64,000 nt of DNA from Tuctoria greenei (taxonomy: Eukaryota; Streptophyta; Magnoliopsida; Poales; Poaceae): assembly GCA_036927565.1 (NCBI GenBank), contig JAYESD010000005.1, positions 99,674,301 through 99,738,300 on the forward strand. The letters are read 5' to 3'. The notes under the pieces are model-generated. The model saw only the letters and a program-made list of their open reading frames with translations, ran no database searches and was not told the origin of the DNA. Shown here piece by piece: positions 23,096-34,460 of this stretch (the stretch's first letter is position 1; the number at the start of each line of letters is the position of its first letter). The position numbers were made by a program, and so were the translations under genes.

Positions 23096-23469
23096 AGCTT
23101 GGCGCCCCTGGAGGGACCCCACTGAGGTCACCCACTCAAACTCCCCCGCTCCACTGAGAGCCCGTCGAAGACATCCTGCGATCAAGTGGTAGGTGTGCCC
23201 AGCCACCTGGCCACATCAACCAGGGGCCTCTAGGGGGTCTCATAGGCTGGACATCAACTGGCAAAAAATCGACCATGTCAACTATGTGATTGTTGGTCCC
23301 TCAAAAACTAACGGTCTCGGCAAAAGTTCTTCAAGACCTTACGCGGCTAAGGACTCGGAGCAACAACTTGAGAAGCAAAAGACAAGCCAAGAAACCAAAC
23401 ACAAAGTCAAATTCATTGAAGAATGTTTACAAAGAGGCGAACCCCGGATACAAAGGCAGGCTACCAGCC
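23096..23469. other. Element A spacer between gag and antisense gene
   Basis: 23165-23350 aligns with B 43605-43430 on the minus strand (CATCCTGCGATCAAGTG and CAAAAACTAACGGTCTCGGCAAAAG). At the join, where B has its protease, an approximately 1-kb spacer and the tandem array, A has only about 70 bp. No ORF is supported. Confidence 0.6.
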
Positions 23470-26315
23470 TCAATCCCTGTCGAACTGCGCAACGACATGT
23501 TTGGCGGCATCCTTAACCTCTCCCGCTGCCATCTCCTCGTGCTCCTCGAATGGGCCCTTGAAAACTTGGTCCAACGCTATCTCAGGGTACCGACTCCGGT
23601 AGCACAGCAAAATGTGGGATGCCATAGTCTCCACCACTGCTCTACCCTCGACTTCCAGACGGCTGGCCATATGCCGCTCCTGTAGATCGAGTTCTCGAGC
23701 CTGGTGCTCTAATGTCTGCTCCCGAGTCCGAACATCAAGCTCCAGCAGGAGGAGTTCTTGGTGCTCTACTAGACGCTGCTCCCGATCTCGTGCCAGATTG
23801 CTCTCCTGAAGCTCAAGGTCTTCGACATGAGACAGCAGCCTGTCCCAATCCGCCTCAGCCCGAGTCATCATCACCTAGGCCGCTGCCTCTTGCTTGGCAG
23901 CAACGACCTCTCGCTCGGCAACAGTGGCCTCGCGGTGACCCAGGGCCTCTCGACCCTCACCAAGGGCATGCGAGTGGTCGTCAGCTGAGTCATTAGCTAC
24001 CTTGGAGTCGACTAGAATATTTTGGGAGATTGCGTACATGGCCTTCATCAAGTGATGCCTCAACTCCAGCTCCTCACTCTCCTTCTAATACTTCACCTTC
24101 GTCTCGGCGATCCTGGACCTCAGCACGCAGACTCTCCCACTCCGTGGCTAGGTCCCCCTGTGCCCAGTGGAGGTTGGTCTGCACTAGGTTGATGTTGGAC
24201 TGCACCGGCTCCGAGATGTCGGAGAGGTGCTCTGGTTCCATCGAAGCTATGAAAGGCCGCCCAGTGATCATCTCGGGAACCTCTTCCTCCCGCGGCGATG
24301 AAGGCGATACCACCAGTACCAGGGGCCTTGCCCCCGGGGACTGCGCGGAAGTTGCAGCACTACCCAAAGAGGCAGCACCACCATCACCCAAGGAGCCACA
24401 GACCTGATCACAACCTCAAAGGCCAGGCCCTCAGCTCATTGAGCCGACTCCGACATTTCCTCTGGTATGGCGGTCGGAGGTGCCTCCAAAACAGCGGCCA
24501 GAGATACTTTACTACACACACCAGGCGCAGACACCGGAGCAATGCCCCTGTACCGGCTTGGTGGTCTGCGTCGCCGGTGCAGCCGTAGCCTCCTTGGCCT
24601 ACTTTGCAGCGCTCCAGGACAATACCCTAGCGGTAAAGGCAACACAACAGCTAACGTAGACCTGCAGATCAGAAGCAAAGTCTGTTCAAACAAGAAGAAC
24701 AGATGAGACAAGAATGCAAGCATTGGTAAGAATTCCTTACCTACGTCCCCGGAAGCTCCAGCGGGCCTTGACCTTCGGCGGCTCTGAGGCTGCGGGCCCT
24801 ATCGATGGCATGGCGGACGTGGTCGACCCAGCTGTACCTCCACCGGAACCACTGACAACGCGACCACCCTGCATCGACGTGTCCCTACCGACTCCAATGG
24901 TGCCACTACTGGAGCCTCCGCCCGACCTACCATCGACGTCGGCTCGAGGCCCCTTGGCCTGGGGCTCCATGGGTGTAGCGCTCTCAGAGCCCTCTTTGGC
25001 GCCTTGGACTGCCCTTGTGGCAAAGATGCTAGCTGGTGTGTCGACTGCAAATATCGGCAAACCACCACTTGACGAGCTGGACCTCCCGCCGAAGAACCGC
25101 CAACACCCAATGTCGAGGAGGGGTGCTCCGTCGAATGTTGACTTGTAGCAAGGACCGCTCGTGGTTGTGCCCTTGGCAACAACCGAGGGCGTTTCTCCTT
25201 CACAACCTCGATCACTGGCGACTTCCCCTTCCCTACGTCGGGGACGGGTGCCTTCTTCTTCCCTATGTCGAGGACCGACGCCTTATCTGTCCCTCAGTCG
25301 AAGAGCGCGTCTTCCACCCTAGACACTTCAGAACCTGTAGAAGGTGTAGACTCCTGTAAAGGGTCAACGATGGCCAGTCCACGGTTTGCATCACCATCCT
25401 GTCGCAGCGCGAGACCGAGCATGTCCAGGTTTGGCATCTCCTTCAGGACCTTGACCCGAAGGTTATGATCTGAGCATAGCAGCGGACAGGACCGCGGAAG
25501 GTTGAAGACATTGGAAGATAGTGGTTCATCACACGCCTTGGACATTACTTCAAACACCTCTTGCGGGGTTGTCCCCGTGTTGCGACCCCGCACCAGCCTA
25601 GTGTCGTCCTGCGGCCCGAAGTATAGTAACGCAGGGCAGCTACGATGCAGGAGGGGAGCAAGGCGTCGACGCATGAAGTCCGCCATCAGCATCAGCTCCG
25701 ACAAACCATGATCTGCCAAGAATCGGATCATCTCCATCACCGGGGTATACGTTGGTTCCAACTCCGGGCGCTCCACCCAGGTTTTCTTCTTAAGTACCGG
25801 CCAGTCAATGTGCATGACCATGCGATTGTGGGCATCGACACGTACTATCACCCACTCTCTCCTCTAGTCGGCTCATTTCGCCGAGCAGAGCAGGGTGATG
25901 TACTTGAAGGGGCTATTGGCCCGATGTTGCAAGTAGTAGGCGCTGAGGAAGCTCGTCTCACTCTTCTTCCCGGTCCACCTCAGCACGAAGAACTGCCGGA
26001 ACACCGGCACAAATGGGTACACCCTGACGAACATCTTGCAGAAGTGGGAGAACACCGCTGCCACCACCAGAGAGTTTGGCAACAAGTGGTGAACCTGGAG
26101 CCCGAGGACCTCCAGAAGCGTCACCAGGAAGGATTAAATGGGGGAACAAATCTGCAGTATGCATATGACTTGAAGAAGACGATCTGTTTCTCCCCCAACT
26201 ACACAGGCAAGGAGCCGAGACATATAAGATCCCACCGCTCCTCGTCCTCCCAGCCAAATAGCCCCCTCACGGGCGCTACATCCTCTACGCGGGAAGGAGG
26301 CAAGGCTGAGTCTAT
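23470..26315 (-). pseudogene. Element A antisense gene: gypsy-associated domain plus coiled coil, with intron
   Basis: This is the opposite strand to gag. The start codon in B (ATG) is ATA here (26315-26313). Conserved text follows: VAPVRGLFGWEDEE, then after a frame change LLEVLGLQVHHLLPNSLV and FRQFFVL (26124-25960), KYIT, FLADHGLSELMLMADFMRRRLAPL and TTPQEVFEVMSKACDE, then LAIVDP (25851-25294). A Pro/Ser-rich linker and putative intron 24740-24662 follow, then a coiled coil (VEDLELQESNLARDREQRLVEH; 24063-23470). It matches the B copy at 40425-43258. It resembles the putative gypsy type transposon domain family found in grass Tat elements; function is unknown. Frameshifts and stops break it. 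Confidence 0.82.
24662..24740 (-). other. Putative 79-nt GT-AG intron in element A antisense gene
   Basis: On the minus strand the donor reads GTAG then GTAAGG, and the acceptor TTCTGATCTGCAG follows a T-rich tract. The same 79-nt block is at 41987-42065 in B, where the donor GT has become AT. The identical length and position in two separate copies support a real intron. Confidence 0.65.
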
Positions 26316-26839
26316 TGGAGCAGGAGTCAAGAACCTCAAAGGTTGGGAAAGAGTGGGTGATCAAGGAGGAAGACAAAGGCTGGAACATTGGGGTGTGCGT
26401 AAGGGAGGAACCACCTTTGCCCACAAAGGTTTCTTTTTAATACCCTGTTGAAGTTTGAGCGCACCGTGCAAATCAGATGGGATCGAAACCTGCTGCTCAA
26501 CCTGTAGCATCCCTAACGGTGGGGCCTAGGTCCCCTGTTAGATTGATTGGCCCGAGCAGACCCCCATCTGAGAAGGCGACCCAAAGGTTGCCATAATGGC
26601 AGAAGTGAAAGCAGCAAAAGCGCAACAATCGCATTGGGAACCGTCACGACAAAGAAGCTGCAGCAAGCAAAGATCCTGTCGCTGCGAACACTCAACCAGA
26701 AGGGGACGCGTGGCCATGATAATAGAGGCGCATGCTGCTTCGACTAATCAGGACACAATCAAAAGACAACATGGGAAAGTAGGGATAGGGCTCCACCCTT
26801 AGGCTCATTACCTCGCCCAATGGTGGACCCAGGAGCCAC
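26316..26839. other. Element A 3' spacer: leader of antisense gene and polypurine stretch
   Basis: On the minus strand GTATTAAAAAG (about 26443-26433) is TATA-like and precedes the antisense gene. B has AACTAAAAGG at the same place. The plus-strand end, AGGAGCCAC (26831-26839), is the purine-rich step to the 3' LTR, and B has GGGGCCAC. No other gene was seen. Confidence 0.5.
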
Positions 26840-27862
26840 TATCGGTACCCAACATACCGGGTACCCTCGCGCACAAGCTAAAACCGCCTAGGAGTCCTGC
26901 CTTCCTGCCAAGGAAAGGTCCAAGGGTGCCATGTGTCCAGAAGGCCCGAACCCCTCTACCTCAGATATGGGGTCCGGAGTATCCACATTGACCCCAAGGG
27001 AGAATCCAGCTCCCCCTTGGAGACAAGCTTCAAAGCAGCCACGTGTCCAGCAGAGCAGGATCTCACTCCCCCATGGGAGAGGGCTCTGGTGCTGCCAAGT
27101 GGTTCAAGGCACCAAACAGGCCACCTCTCGTAGTGGCGTACTCCAATTCCAGCACGTGTCCAGTTGTCCTGGATCCCCCACTCTACTAAAGCACGGGATC
27201 TGGGGCTACCACGTGGTCCGTGGATCGGGACCCCGCCTCCCCCGTAGAGGATAGCTTCTGAGCAGCCACATACCTGCAACTTGCCCCGGATGATGGGTTG
27301 CAGGAGATAAGAGGGCGGTCCACCTTATCTAAATCAAGCGTTGAAGTCCGCATGCCTACTATCAGGTACCGCTGCGCCCAATCGCATCACAGTGAAGACG
27401 CCGCATGCCTACCCAGCTCTGCGAAGTGGGTAGCTTACGGCGACAAGACAGTTGGACGGGACATTCCCTGCCTTCATAATTCACTACACATGGGTCACTG
27501 GCGACTAAGGCGAAGAGACGACGAGTATTAAAGCCGCGATCAGAGGAATCTTATGCGAGAATCCATAGATCTTTAGGATAAAATCACCCTGGGGCCACCT
27601 GTCGGGCCCCCGACCCCACTTGTAAGGTGTTTGGTGTTGTGTATAAAAGGAACAGACCACCACCATTACGAAGGATCCCCCAATCTATGCATTCACACAC
27701 ACACACACGTTACACTCTTGCACCTCGAACCACATAAAAACCATAGTCTCACACTCCCATACGCTCAATGCCTCGATAGAGGACTAAGCCCTGCCGATCA
27801 AAGAACCTCCTCGGGCTGCTCCATAGAAGATCCGGGGGAAGTGTCGCATTAACACTTTGACA
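26840..27862 (+). repeat. Element A 3' LTR (1023 bp)
   Basis: It begins TATCGGTACCC, so the terminal TG is changed to TA, and it ends TTTGACA at the duplication CTATC. A TATA box lies at 27641-27648. It is shorter than the 5' LTR. The CA tract is seven units, and the sequence between it and GTTACACTC is deleted, including part of the conserved R/U5 block. Confidence 0.9.
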
Positions 27863-27867
27863 CTATC

Positions 27868-28692
27868 CATAAAACTTAGTTTTACTTATGACAAAGCCTC
27901 CGTTTGGTCATAAAAATTCAGAGAGGCTAAAACACTTAAGGAATTTGTAGAACATAATCTTCTTCTGTTATAGCTGAAACTTTTCTAGTGGATCCTACAT
28001 ATCTATAATAATCCACTGTAAAATTCCCAGGTCCATTTGATATGTTAAGCCTGTAGAATTGAGATCATCTCCCTACGTTGAACATAATTGCTTATGTCAC
28101 ATCATATCAAAATCCTTATGTGTTTCATGTTGATTCTCCATGTTCCAGTACTCAAAAACAGCATGCCTCTCCTCCCTCATTGGTTCACTCTTTGTTGAGT
28201 TCGATACAACTTTTTTTAGTAATTTGCTAAGTTGTCCATCCTCATGTGCATATTTCACTTCACATCTTGATTTTTCCTATGTCCCACCTCGCTCTCTCTT
28301 CGTTGGTTGTACACAACCAAGTCCAGCACTACCATACCATTTAGTCTTCCTCATTCTTGAGTATATTTAGTTATTAATTTACTAAGTTGAAATCTTCTCA
28401 TATGCATATTCATTTCAATAGTGAACATGATGAATGGAGCTATACGAGGAGCACCGCTCAAAGGAGGAGGCACGAGGATGGACTTCGCTACGAGCAAGAT
28501 GTGCCCAAGAAGTAATAGAGACAAGTAAAAGGAGGAAGATGATGAGAAACTTCACTAGAAGATGAAGCATTGAATTATTGACATTTACCTAGTTGCATCC
28601 TCTATTTACATTTAAGAGTTTATAAAGTTTTGCTTTATACACTTCATTGAATAGACTTAATATGTGCATTAGGTCTATGTTGATTGAATACT
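27868..28692 (+). mobile_element. Tekay/Del-type LTR, copy C, continuation after element A
   Basis: It continues the LTR interrupted at 9024. About 28380-28692 matches 3600-3895 of copy D (GAGGAGCACC, GACATTTA and CTAGTTGCATC, TTTATAAAGTTTTG). Homology ends at TTGAATACT (28692), and copia F gag begins at once. Roughly the last quarter of the LTR is therefore missing and no right target duplication exists. Confidence 0.75.
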
Positions 28693-30178
28693 CCACACTT
28701 GTCAAGATCATCGCAACTAGAACAATGCAAATCAATTGTAAAACAGCTAGCATCTTTCACATTTTTATCTTTAAGTAAAGCAAGCTTTTTGATCTTTTCA
28801 ATTTCAAGTTCAAGTTTATCAAGAGTGGAGCTTTGCGCACTTCTTAAAGAGGACAAATTTTCATTTATGAGCTCACATGAGGAACAAGAATCATCACTAT
28901 GAGTCAATGATTTTAGACGATTAATTTCAGATTCTAGCAATTCAATTTTGGCAACATTGTCCCTAAGTTTTTTTGTCCTTTTTCTTAAGTAGAACAGTGG
29001 CACGAGAAATAGCATCACACATTTCTTTGCAAATGGGACATACCTCTTCATCATCGCTGTTGTGTTCTGCTTCCTCCATACTTGATCTTAAGTCACTCGC
29101 CATGAGGCACATAGTTGCCAAGTTGTCTTCATCATCATCACTCCTGGAGTCCACATCGCTCGAATTTTTATGTAGGAGGGCGGAGAGGATATGGTCCACC
29201 ACTTGGAATTTTGTAAAAGTTTTCTTTTCCTTATTGTTGTTGCTAGAAGAGGACATGAACTTATTTTGCTTTTTATCATGGGTAGTAGGACCTCAAAGGT
29301 TAGGGCAATTTGTACAAAAATTTCCTGTCTTACCACATTAAAAGCATCTTTGAGAACCACTACTTTTTCTTCTTCGAGTTCTCACATTTTGCAATGCTTT
29401 TAGGAACCGAGTAGAGAGAAGTGCTAGCTCCTTCTCAGAAAATTCTTCAATTTGTTGAAGGGTTAGAGAGGACAGCAAAGCAAGTGTACCAAATGATGAA
29501 GATGAGCTAGAACTAGGCATGTCACATTGTGAGACAAATGCAATAGACCTGTTTGGAATTTTTTCGTGAGATAATGTCAAGTTCATGAGTTTTAAACTTG
29601 AAATATAGCACATCTAAAGTAAGTGTACTCATGACGGTAGATTCACGAATAGATGTAACTTTCATCTCCCGAATTGACATGCTTAATGCACCTAACAATT
29701 GCCTATCATTTTTAGCATCTCAAAATTAACATTGACACTACGCAAGTTGCTGAGAATTTTATTAAAGCGAGCAAATAAATCATCAGTTGACTCACCGGGT
29801 TGCATCTCAAAACGCATGTAATTTTTATTGAACATGTCCTAACGTACCTCTTTGATCTTGTTGGATCCTTCGTGGTAATCTCACAATGCTTTCCTCACGT
29901 CATACGCAGATTAGAGGTGTGCAACACGATCGAAGTCGCGTTGAGTCATCCCTTGGATGATCAAGTTTTGCGCCTTGTTAGTCGTCGACATCTCTCATGT
30001 ATGCAGTTGTGACTTCATCGTTTGATGGCATAACGAAGCGCTTGAAGACCTTTTCCCATATGGTGAAGCCTTGCGCCTGTATGTAAGCCTCCATGTGAGC
30101 CTTCCAAACATAAAAATCAACATCATCGAACATACAAGGTTTTGCGTTGTATTTCTCCATGTTGATTAGTAAAAACAA
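28693..30178 (-). pseudogene. Copia element F gag, N-terminal part
   Basis: Met 30178 opens MEKYNAKPCMFDDVDFYVWKAH, the usual start of a plant copia gag, then FTIWEKVFKRFVMP. After frame changes, LTLQQIEEFSEKELALLSTRF appears (29460-29400). A zinc knuckle follows at 29346-29305, broken by a stop and lacking the His (N instead). An acidic Ser-rich part and coiled-coil segments come next (AKIELLESEINRLKSL, LDKLELEIEKIKKL). It ends with SSCDDLDKC at 28693, where Tekay LTR copy C begins. The rest of the polyprotein is at 5271-6690. Multiple frameshifts make it dead. Confidence 0.8.
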
Positions 30179-30207
30179 GTGAAAATAATAAAGATTAGAG
30201 CAACATT

Positions 30208-30219
30208 ACTTTGATACCA
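30208..30219 (-). promoter_or_regulatory. Copia F primer-binding site
   Basis: The minus strand reads TGGTATCAAAGT, two changes from the initiator tRNA-Met complement TGGTATCAGAGC. It lies two bases from the LTR end at 30222, the same spacing as in S. Confidence 0.85.
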
Positions 30220-30221
30220 AT

Positions 30222-31780
30222 TGTAGGATTGAAGCGCGTGAAAAGCTACCAGAGGGGGGAGGTCAACGGTTGATTAAAACTTTTTCAACAGAAGCAACAA
30301 AAACTCCTTGACAGAAAAACAATCTGATAAAGAAACCGTGTGTGCAACTAATCTTAATGTGTTCAACCCTGACAAAACTAGTCAATATTATAGGGAATCA
30401 AGTAACAGAGATATCACAACAAGAATCATGAGAAATCGTCGAGTATAACTCAAGTTATAATCAACACACTTAGCAAAGGTTAAACTGTTCTGAAAGAGAG
30501 CAAATAGATCTGCTATGCTGCAAATAAACTCATGTAACTCAAAAAGACAAATACAAATGACCATGACATTTTAAAAGATGATTGATAATTGAGTTTCGAA
30601 GACAACACAAGAAGAATCACATCAATTGGATCTGTAAAACTAGAGTTATGATAAAAACATCGAGACAATGTCAGGCAGTGCAGAAACTCGACAAGAAAGA
30701 CTTCACGAAAACAAGTTGGACGAAAAGGCACAAAAGCTCGTCTAAACAACAAATTGTATTAGAAAAAAACACAAGCGAGACAACCACAAGTAATGCACCA
30801 CAAGCTATGGCCTCCCTTGATTATATAACCAGCCCTTAAGCCAAACCAATCCTAACAAGGACTCCTACTCCTACTCTGTTTCAACCGAAACTTTCCATAA
30901 CTGCTGAAGACTCTTCCATACACAGATAGAAGCAATCTTAAGACTTACAAACACCTCAGGAACGTCCCAAACATTCCTAAACAATCTAACTTTGTGGCCC
31001 ACATGAAATATAACCAAAACTAACTCAAAACCTTCCATATACGAACCATAACCACCTAAGCCGCAACCTAAGGTCTAATCCAACCAGTTGGACCTTTGCG
31101 GCCATATCTACACATCCTTATCTATTCATTACGCCTTGGAACCATGTTTCCACGCCCATGCACCCCTTGCGCACGTGCAAACACTTTCCAACAACATTCA
31201 TGATACCTTCATATGCATTGTTCTTGACCCAACCATATTGCATGACCTCTCGATAAACTGAACCACAATTCCTCCCTAACATGTTTGTTGAACCTCATCT
31301 TCTGCCTAATACTAGTTCAATGGATCCTGTGACCAACCATTTCCTGACCTCAAGCAACACATGCACATGAATAAACAACCAAATCATCTTAGCACAAGTC
31401 CTCGACTTGACTCACATTAGTTCGAAAACCACAACACCTTATGTCAACACCTCACATAGGCATGTTGCAAAACATAGTAAGATAATATCAATAATGATAA
31501 GCCAAAACACATCAAAAACTTAGTCCAAAAGTACTAAGCAAATCTTTTCATAAGTACAAAGCAAGTTGGAAACATTGCAAATGAAAAACATAACAACCGT
31601 ACGAATATTTCAGCACATAGAAAGTTCGAACAGTCCTAAACAGCCACTTTGCTTATAAAAAGAAATAGTTCAGACACTCCGAAGCAAGTTCTTGCAAGTT
31701 CGGACAATCCAATGTGGGTTTCTCAGGTATACTCAACACTATCCATGTAAACCTATACTTTTAGCATAAATGCCAATGTA
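30222..31780 (-). repeat. Copia F 5' LTR (right end approximate)
   Basis: It starts on the plus strand with TGTAGGATTG next to the primer-binding site. Imperfect repeats related to GTTCGGACAATCC and GTTCAGACACTCC occur at about 31625-31710, reminiscent of the palindromes in S. The right end is not certain because the other LTR is missing. LINE-like coding sequence starts by about 31830. No gene was seen inside. Confidence 0.6.
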
Positions 31781-31949
31781 TTCATCACATAGGTTTCGCA
31801 AGGGTGCACCGTTACTGCTCAGACGGATTTCTTATGTTTTTTGAAGACAAAGCCACAACAATGCGAGTAGCCAACAATAACCACCACACGTCTGGGGCTA
31901 TCCACATGCATTGCATGCGCTGGACCTGACAGACTCGTTCTTTCAGCAA

Positions 31950-33689
31950 TGTCCTCCCTTGTCTGCTTGATGTGGAATTAAGAGGTAATCCTGCCGATGC
32001 TTGGGAGATGAGTACTGCTGAGAATCTGCTCAGCCCATATGGCTGGATCCAACATGTACATCCGACAACAGCAAACAGAGAAGATTACTCAGCTTTTCGT
32101 TGTTCGGCATGGTGTTTGAAACCTGAAGCCTTCCCGACTTCCCATGACCTTGTATTGGTGGAGTCCGCGGTGGCCAACATGGAGCACCCGCCGGTCAAAC
32201 GTGATTTTGTTTACCGAAGCCAGCTCTTGGTCAGGGAGGTGTTGCTTCCGGGTGCCCCTGGTGGAGCCCAATCCTTCTCTCTAGATAGTGATGTGTTTCA
32301 AACAGCCAAAGAAGGCAGCGGCGGCACACCTCACCGTTGATTCCTCAACCATCAAGCATGACCTGGGCCACAGCTCCACTAGCAGACCTGAGGGGGGGTA
32401 TGACTGGTGGCAGGCCAAAGACAACTGACTCTGTGGTGCTCCCTGTAGCGAGAGATGCAGATGTTGATGTTATCCCTGCTGGAGGAATTCGGGAGTTGTC
32501 TACACCTGTCATTCAGCCGCTACAAGTAACTGAACATAACCCTTCAGTGTTCTCACCAATGATGATGAGATTCGAAATGACTATTTAGTGGTCCACACAT
32601 GATGTTCTCTTGAAATAGCCTCCTGTATTGGTTGAGGTGCCTGATAATACATCAGTTTTGTTGACGGCGCCTCCCGATCCGGTTGAGGTGATTAACAACA
32701 TATCAGGAAAAGACGTGATTGCAGTAGTTCATCCAAACGATACAGAAGTTGTGCCAACAGATCCTGGCATCGTAGATCACCCTTCTCGTGTAGCTACATT
32801 GGCGCCATTGCCTGTCTCGGTTGAGGCACCCCAAAATTATCTGGTGGTGCATCCCTTTCCTGTTGAGATGGCTGACATTGCAACAGGCGAAGGTTTGGTT
32901 GCAGCAACCAGTATAACAACCACTGACGACCATCCAACCAAGTCTGACACTGTGGAGACATCAGCACATGTCATTGCCTGGTCATCTCCTTCCAACCTGG
33001 TTGAGACACCCAATATGGCAGTGCTTCCTCATGCGGAGGAGATTGGCAACATGATAGCAGTAGTGAATTTGATGACTGTGAAGGAGTTCTTGTCGCAGCA
33101 AGGAATTAAATTGCCTTCTCCCTGTAGTTGGTGCCCAGCAGAGGATGTAATGCCAGATGAATTGTTTGCTATATAGGCTCAACCTTCGGAAGGGAGAATT
33201 GTTAATGAATGTACACATGTCAGTTCAAGGAGGGCAGTAGCTACGATCATGGAAACTCAAGCCCATACCAAGGAATATAATAGTTTGGAAGCGGCAACAC
33301 ATACAGTACCTTCATCCTCGGGGCCTTCGCCAACTGTCAACTTGTTGCCAGAAAGTTTTCTCAATCAACTGTTGAAGCCGGTACAGTCAATACTACACAC
33401 CGCATCACAAAGGCGCCGTCAGCAACAGATGATAGTAAGAAGTCTACCTCTAAGAAGAAGTTGCCACATTGCAAAGCTTTCTCCTGAGACTAACTTTCAG
33501 GCAGTAGCTTCAGTTTGCCGCCAGCTAGGTTTCTTGTCTGGAGATGAGCGCTTCTCAGACTGCTTCATCGACAAATATAGTCAGTTCTTCAGTCAACCAC
33601 TCAGCAGAGAGCATGTTGCCAGCTTGGCTGCACTTACTGGCAAGGAGCTGCCGCCGGGTGAGCTCCCAGACATAGCAGCCCCCGCATAA
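31950..33689 (+). pseudogene. LINE ORF1 remnant
   Basis: The N-terminal part seen (VELRGNPADAWEMSTAENLLSPYGW, 31969-32043; then FRCSAWCLKPEAFPTSHDLVLVES) matches the nucleic-acid-binding ORF1 domain of grass LINEs (DUF4283 type). A long, variable, Pro/Val-rich middle (32628-33174) follows. The C-terminal part has AKLSPETNFQAVASVCRQLGFLSGDERFSD and SQFFSQPLSREHVASLAALTGKELPPGE (33475-33655), a block I associate with the end of grass LINE ORF1. Frameshifts lie between these three stretches. ORF1 protein binds the LINE RNA. Confidence 0.8.
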
Positions 33690-33744
33690 TTGCTTATTGG
33701 TCTTGGTGGTCGGTTCTTTGTCCTATTCTAATAAATTCTCTAAA

Positions 33745-34460
33745 CATACTTATTTTGAGCGCACGGGGCTTGAATGATCATGCACGGACAGATACAGTCC
33801 GGAGAGTGGTCGATGATTGTCATCCAAGCTTGATATGCATTAAGGAAACAAAGTTATCACATATATCAAATCATGATATCATTTCTTTATTGGTTTGGGA
33901 TTTCATAAAATTTGTATATCTTCCATCACAAGGAACCCGTGGAGGCATTCTGTTTCCTGGCGCGATGGTCACTTGGATACTGACCACTGGCGCATTCATA
34001 GGCATTCGTTTCCATCATTTTTACCTATCCTACAGAACCGGACTGGTGGTTCACTGGGGTGTACATCCCTAGTTAAGATTCAGAAAAATCAGCTTTTCTA
34101 GATGAAATGCGAGAAGTAAGGAGTAATTGCAGAGGCCCTTGGATGGTGGCAGGTGATTTCAATATGATTTATGCTTCGGAAGACAAAAACAACAACAATC
34201 TTAATAGAGCAATGATGGGTCATTTCCAGAGACTAGTTTATGATCTGGAACTCAAAGAAATTCTGCTCATCGGCAGGAGATATACTTGGTCAAATGAGAG
34301 AGAGGCACCAACACTTGTCCAGCTTGACAGAGTGCTCTGTACATGTTACTTGGAGTCAATTTTCCCGGAATGTATTTTGTGTAGTCAGGCTACAAAAATT
34401 TCTGACCACTATCCCTTTATTCTCGGGCTTAAGGAAGCTACAGCTGGAAAATGACGGTTT
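33745..34460 (+). pseudogene. LINE ORF2 endonuclease domain
   Basis: AP-endonuclease-like motifs are in order: RGLNDHARTDTVRRVVDD, PSLICIKETKLS, the GTRGGI segment, WMVAGDFNMI (GDFN at 34152-34163) and SDHYPF (34401-34418). A frame change near 33950 and a stop near 34100 break it. The domain nicks target DNA to prime reverse transcription. Confidence 0.88.

Larger units (their letters stand above)
9025..27862 (+). mobile_element. Element A: non-autonomous Tat/Retand-like Ty3-gypsy retrotransposon carrying nested Sirevirus S
   Basis: LTRs lie at 9025-10164 and 26840-27862, flanked by the perfect 5-bp duplication CTATC (9020-9024 and 27863-27867). The total is 18.8 kb, of which 11,185 bp is the nested Sirevirus plus its duplication, leaving about 7.65 kb of its own sequence. 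Order on the plus strand: LTR, primer-binding-like site, gag, spacer, antisense gene on the minus strand, polypurine stretch, LTR. No protease, reverse transcriptase, RNase H or integrase motif is visible, so its mobility would depend on a helper element. It lies in Tekay LTR copy C. Confidence 0.92.

Noticed and set aside
32703..33218. Minus-strand ORFs over LINE ORF1
   Set aside because: They are complements of the plus-strand ORF1 middle part; His/Cys-rich text is due to the opposite codons.
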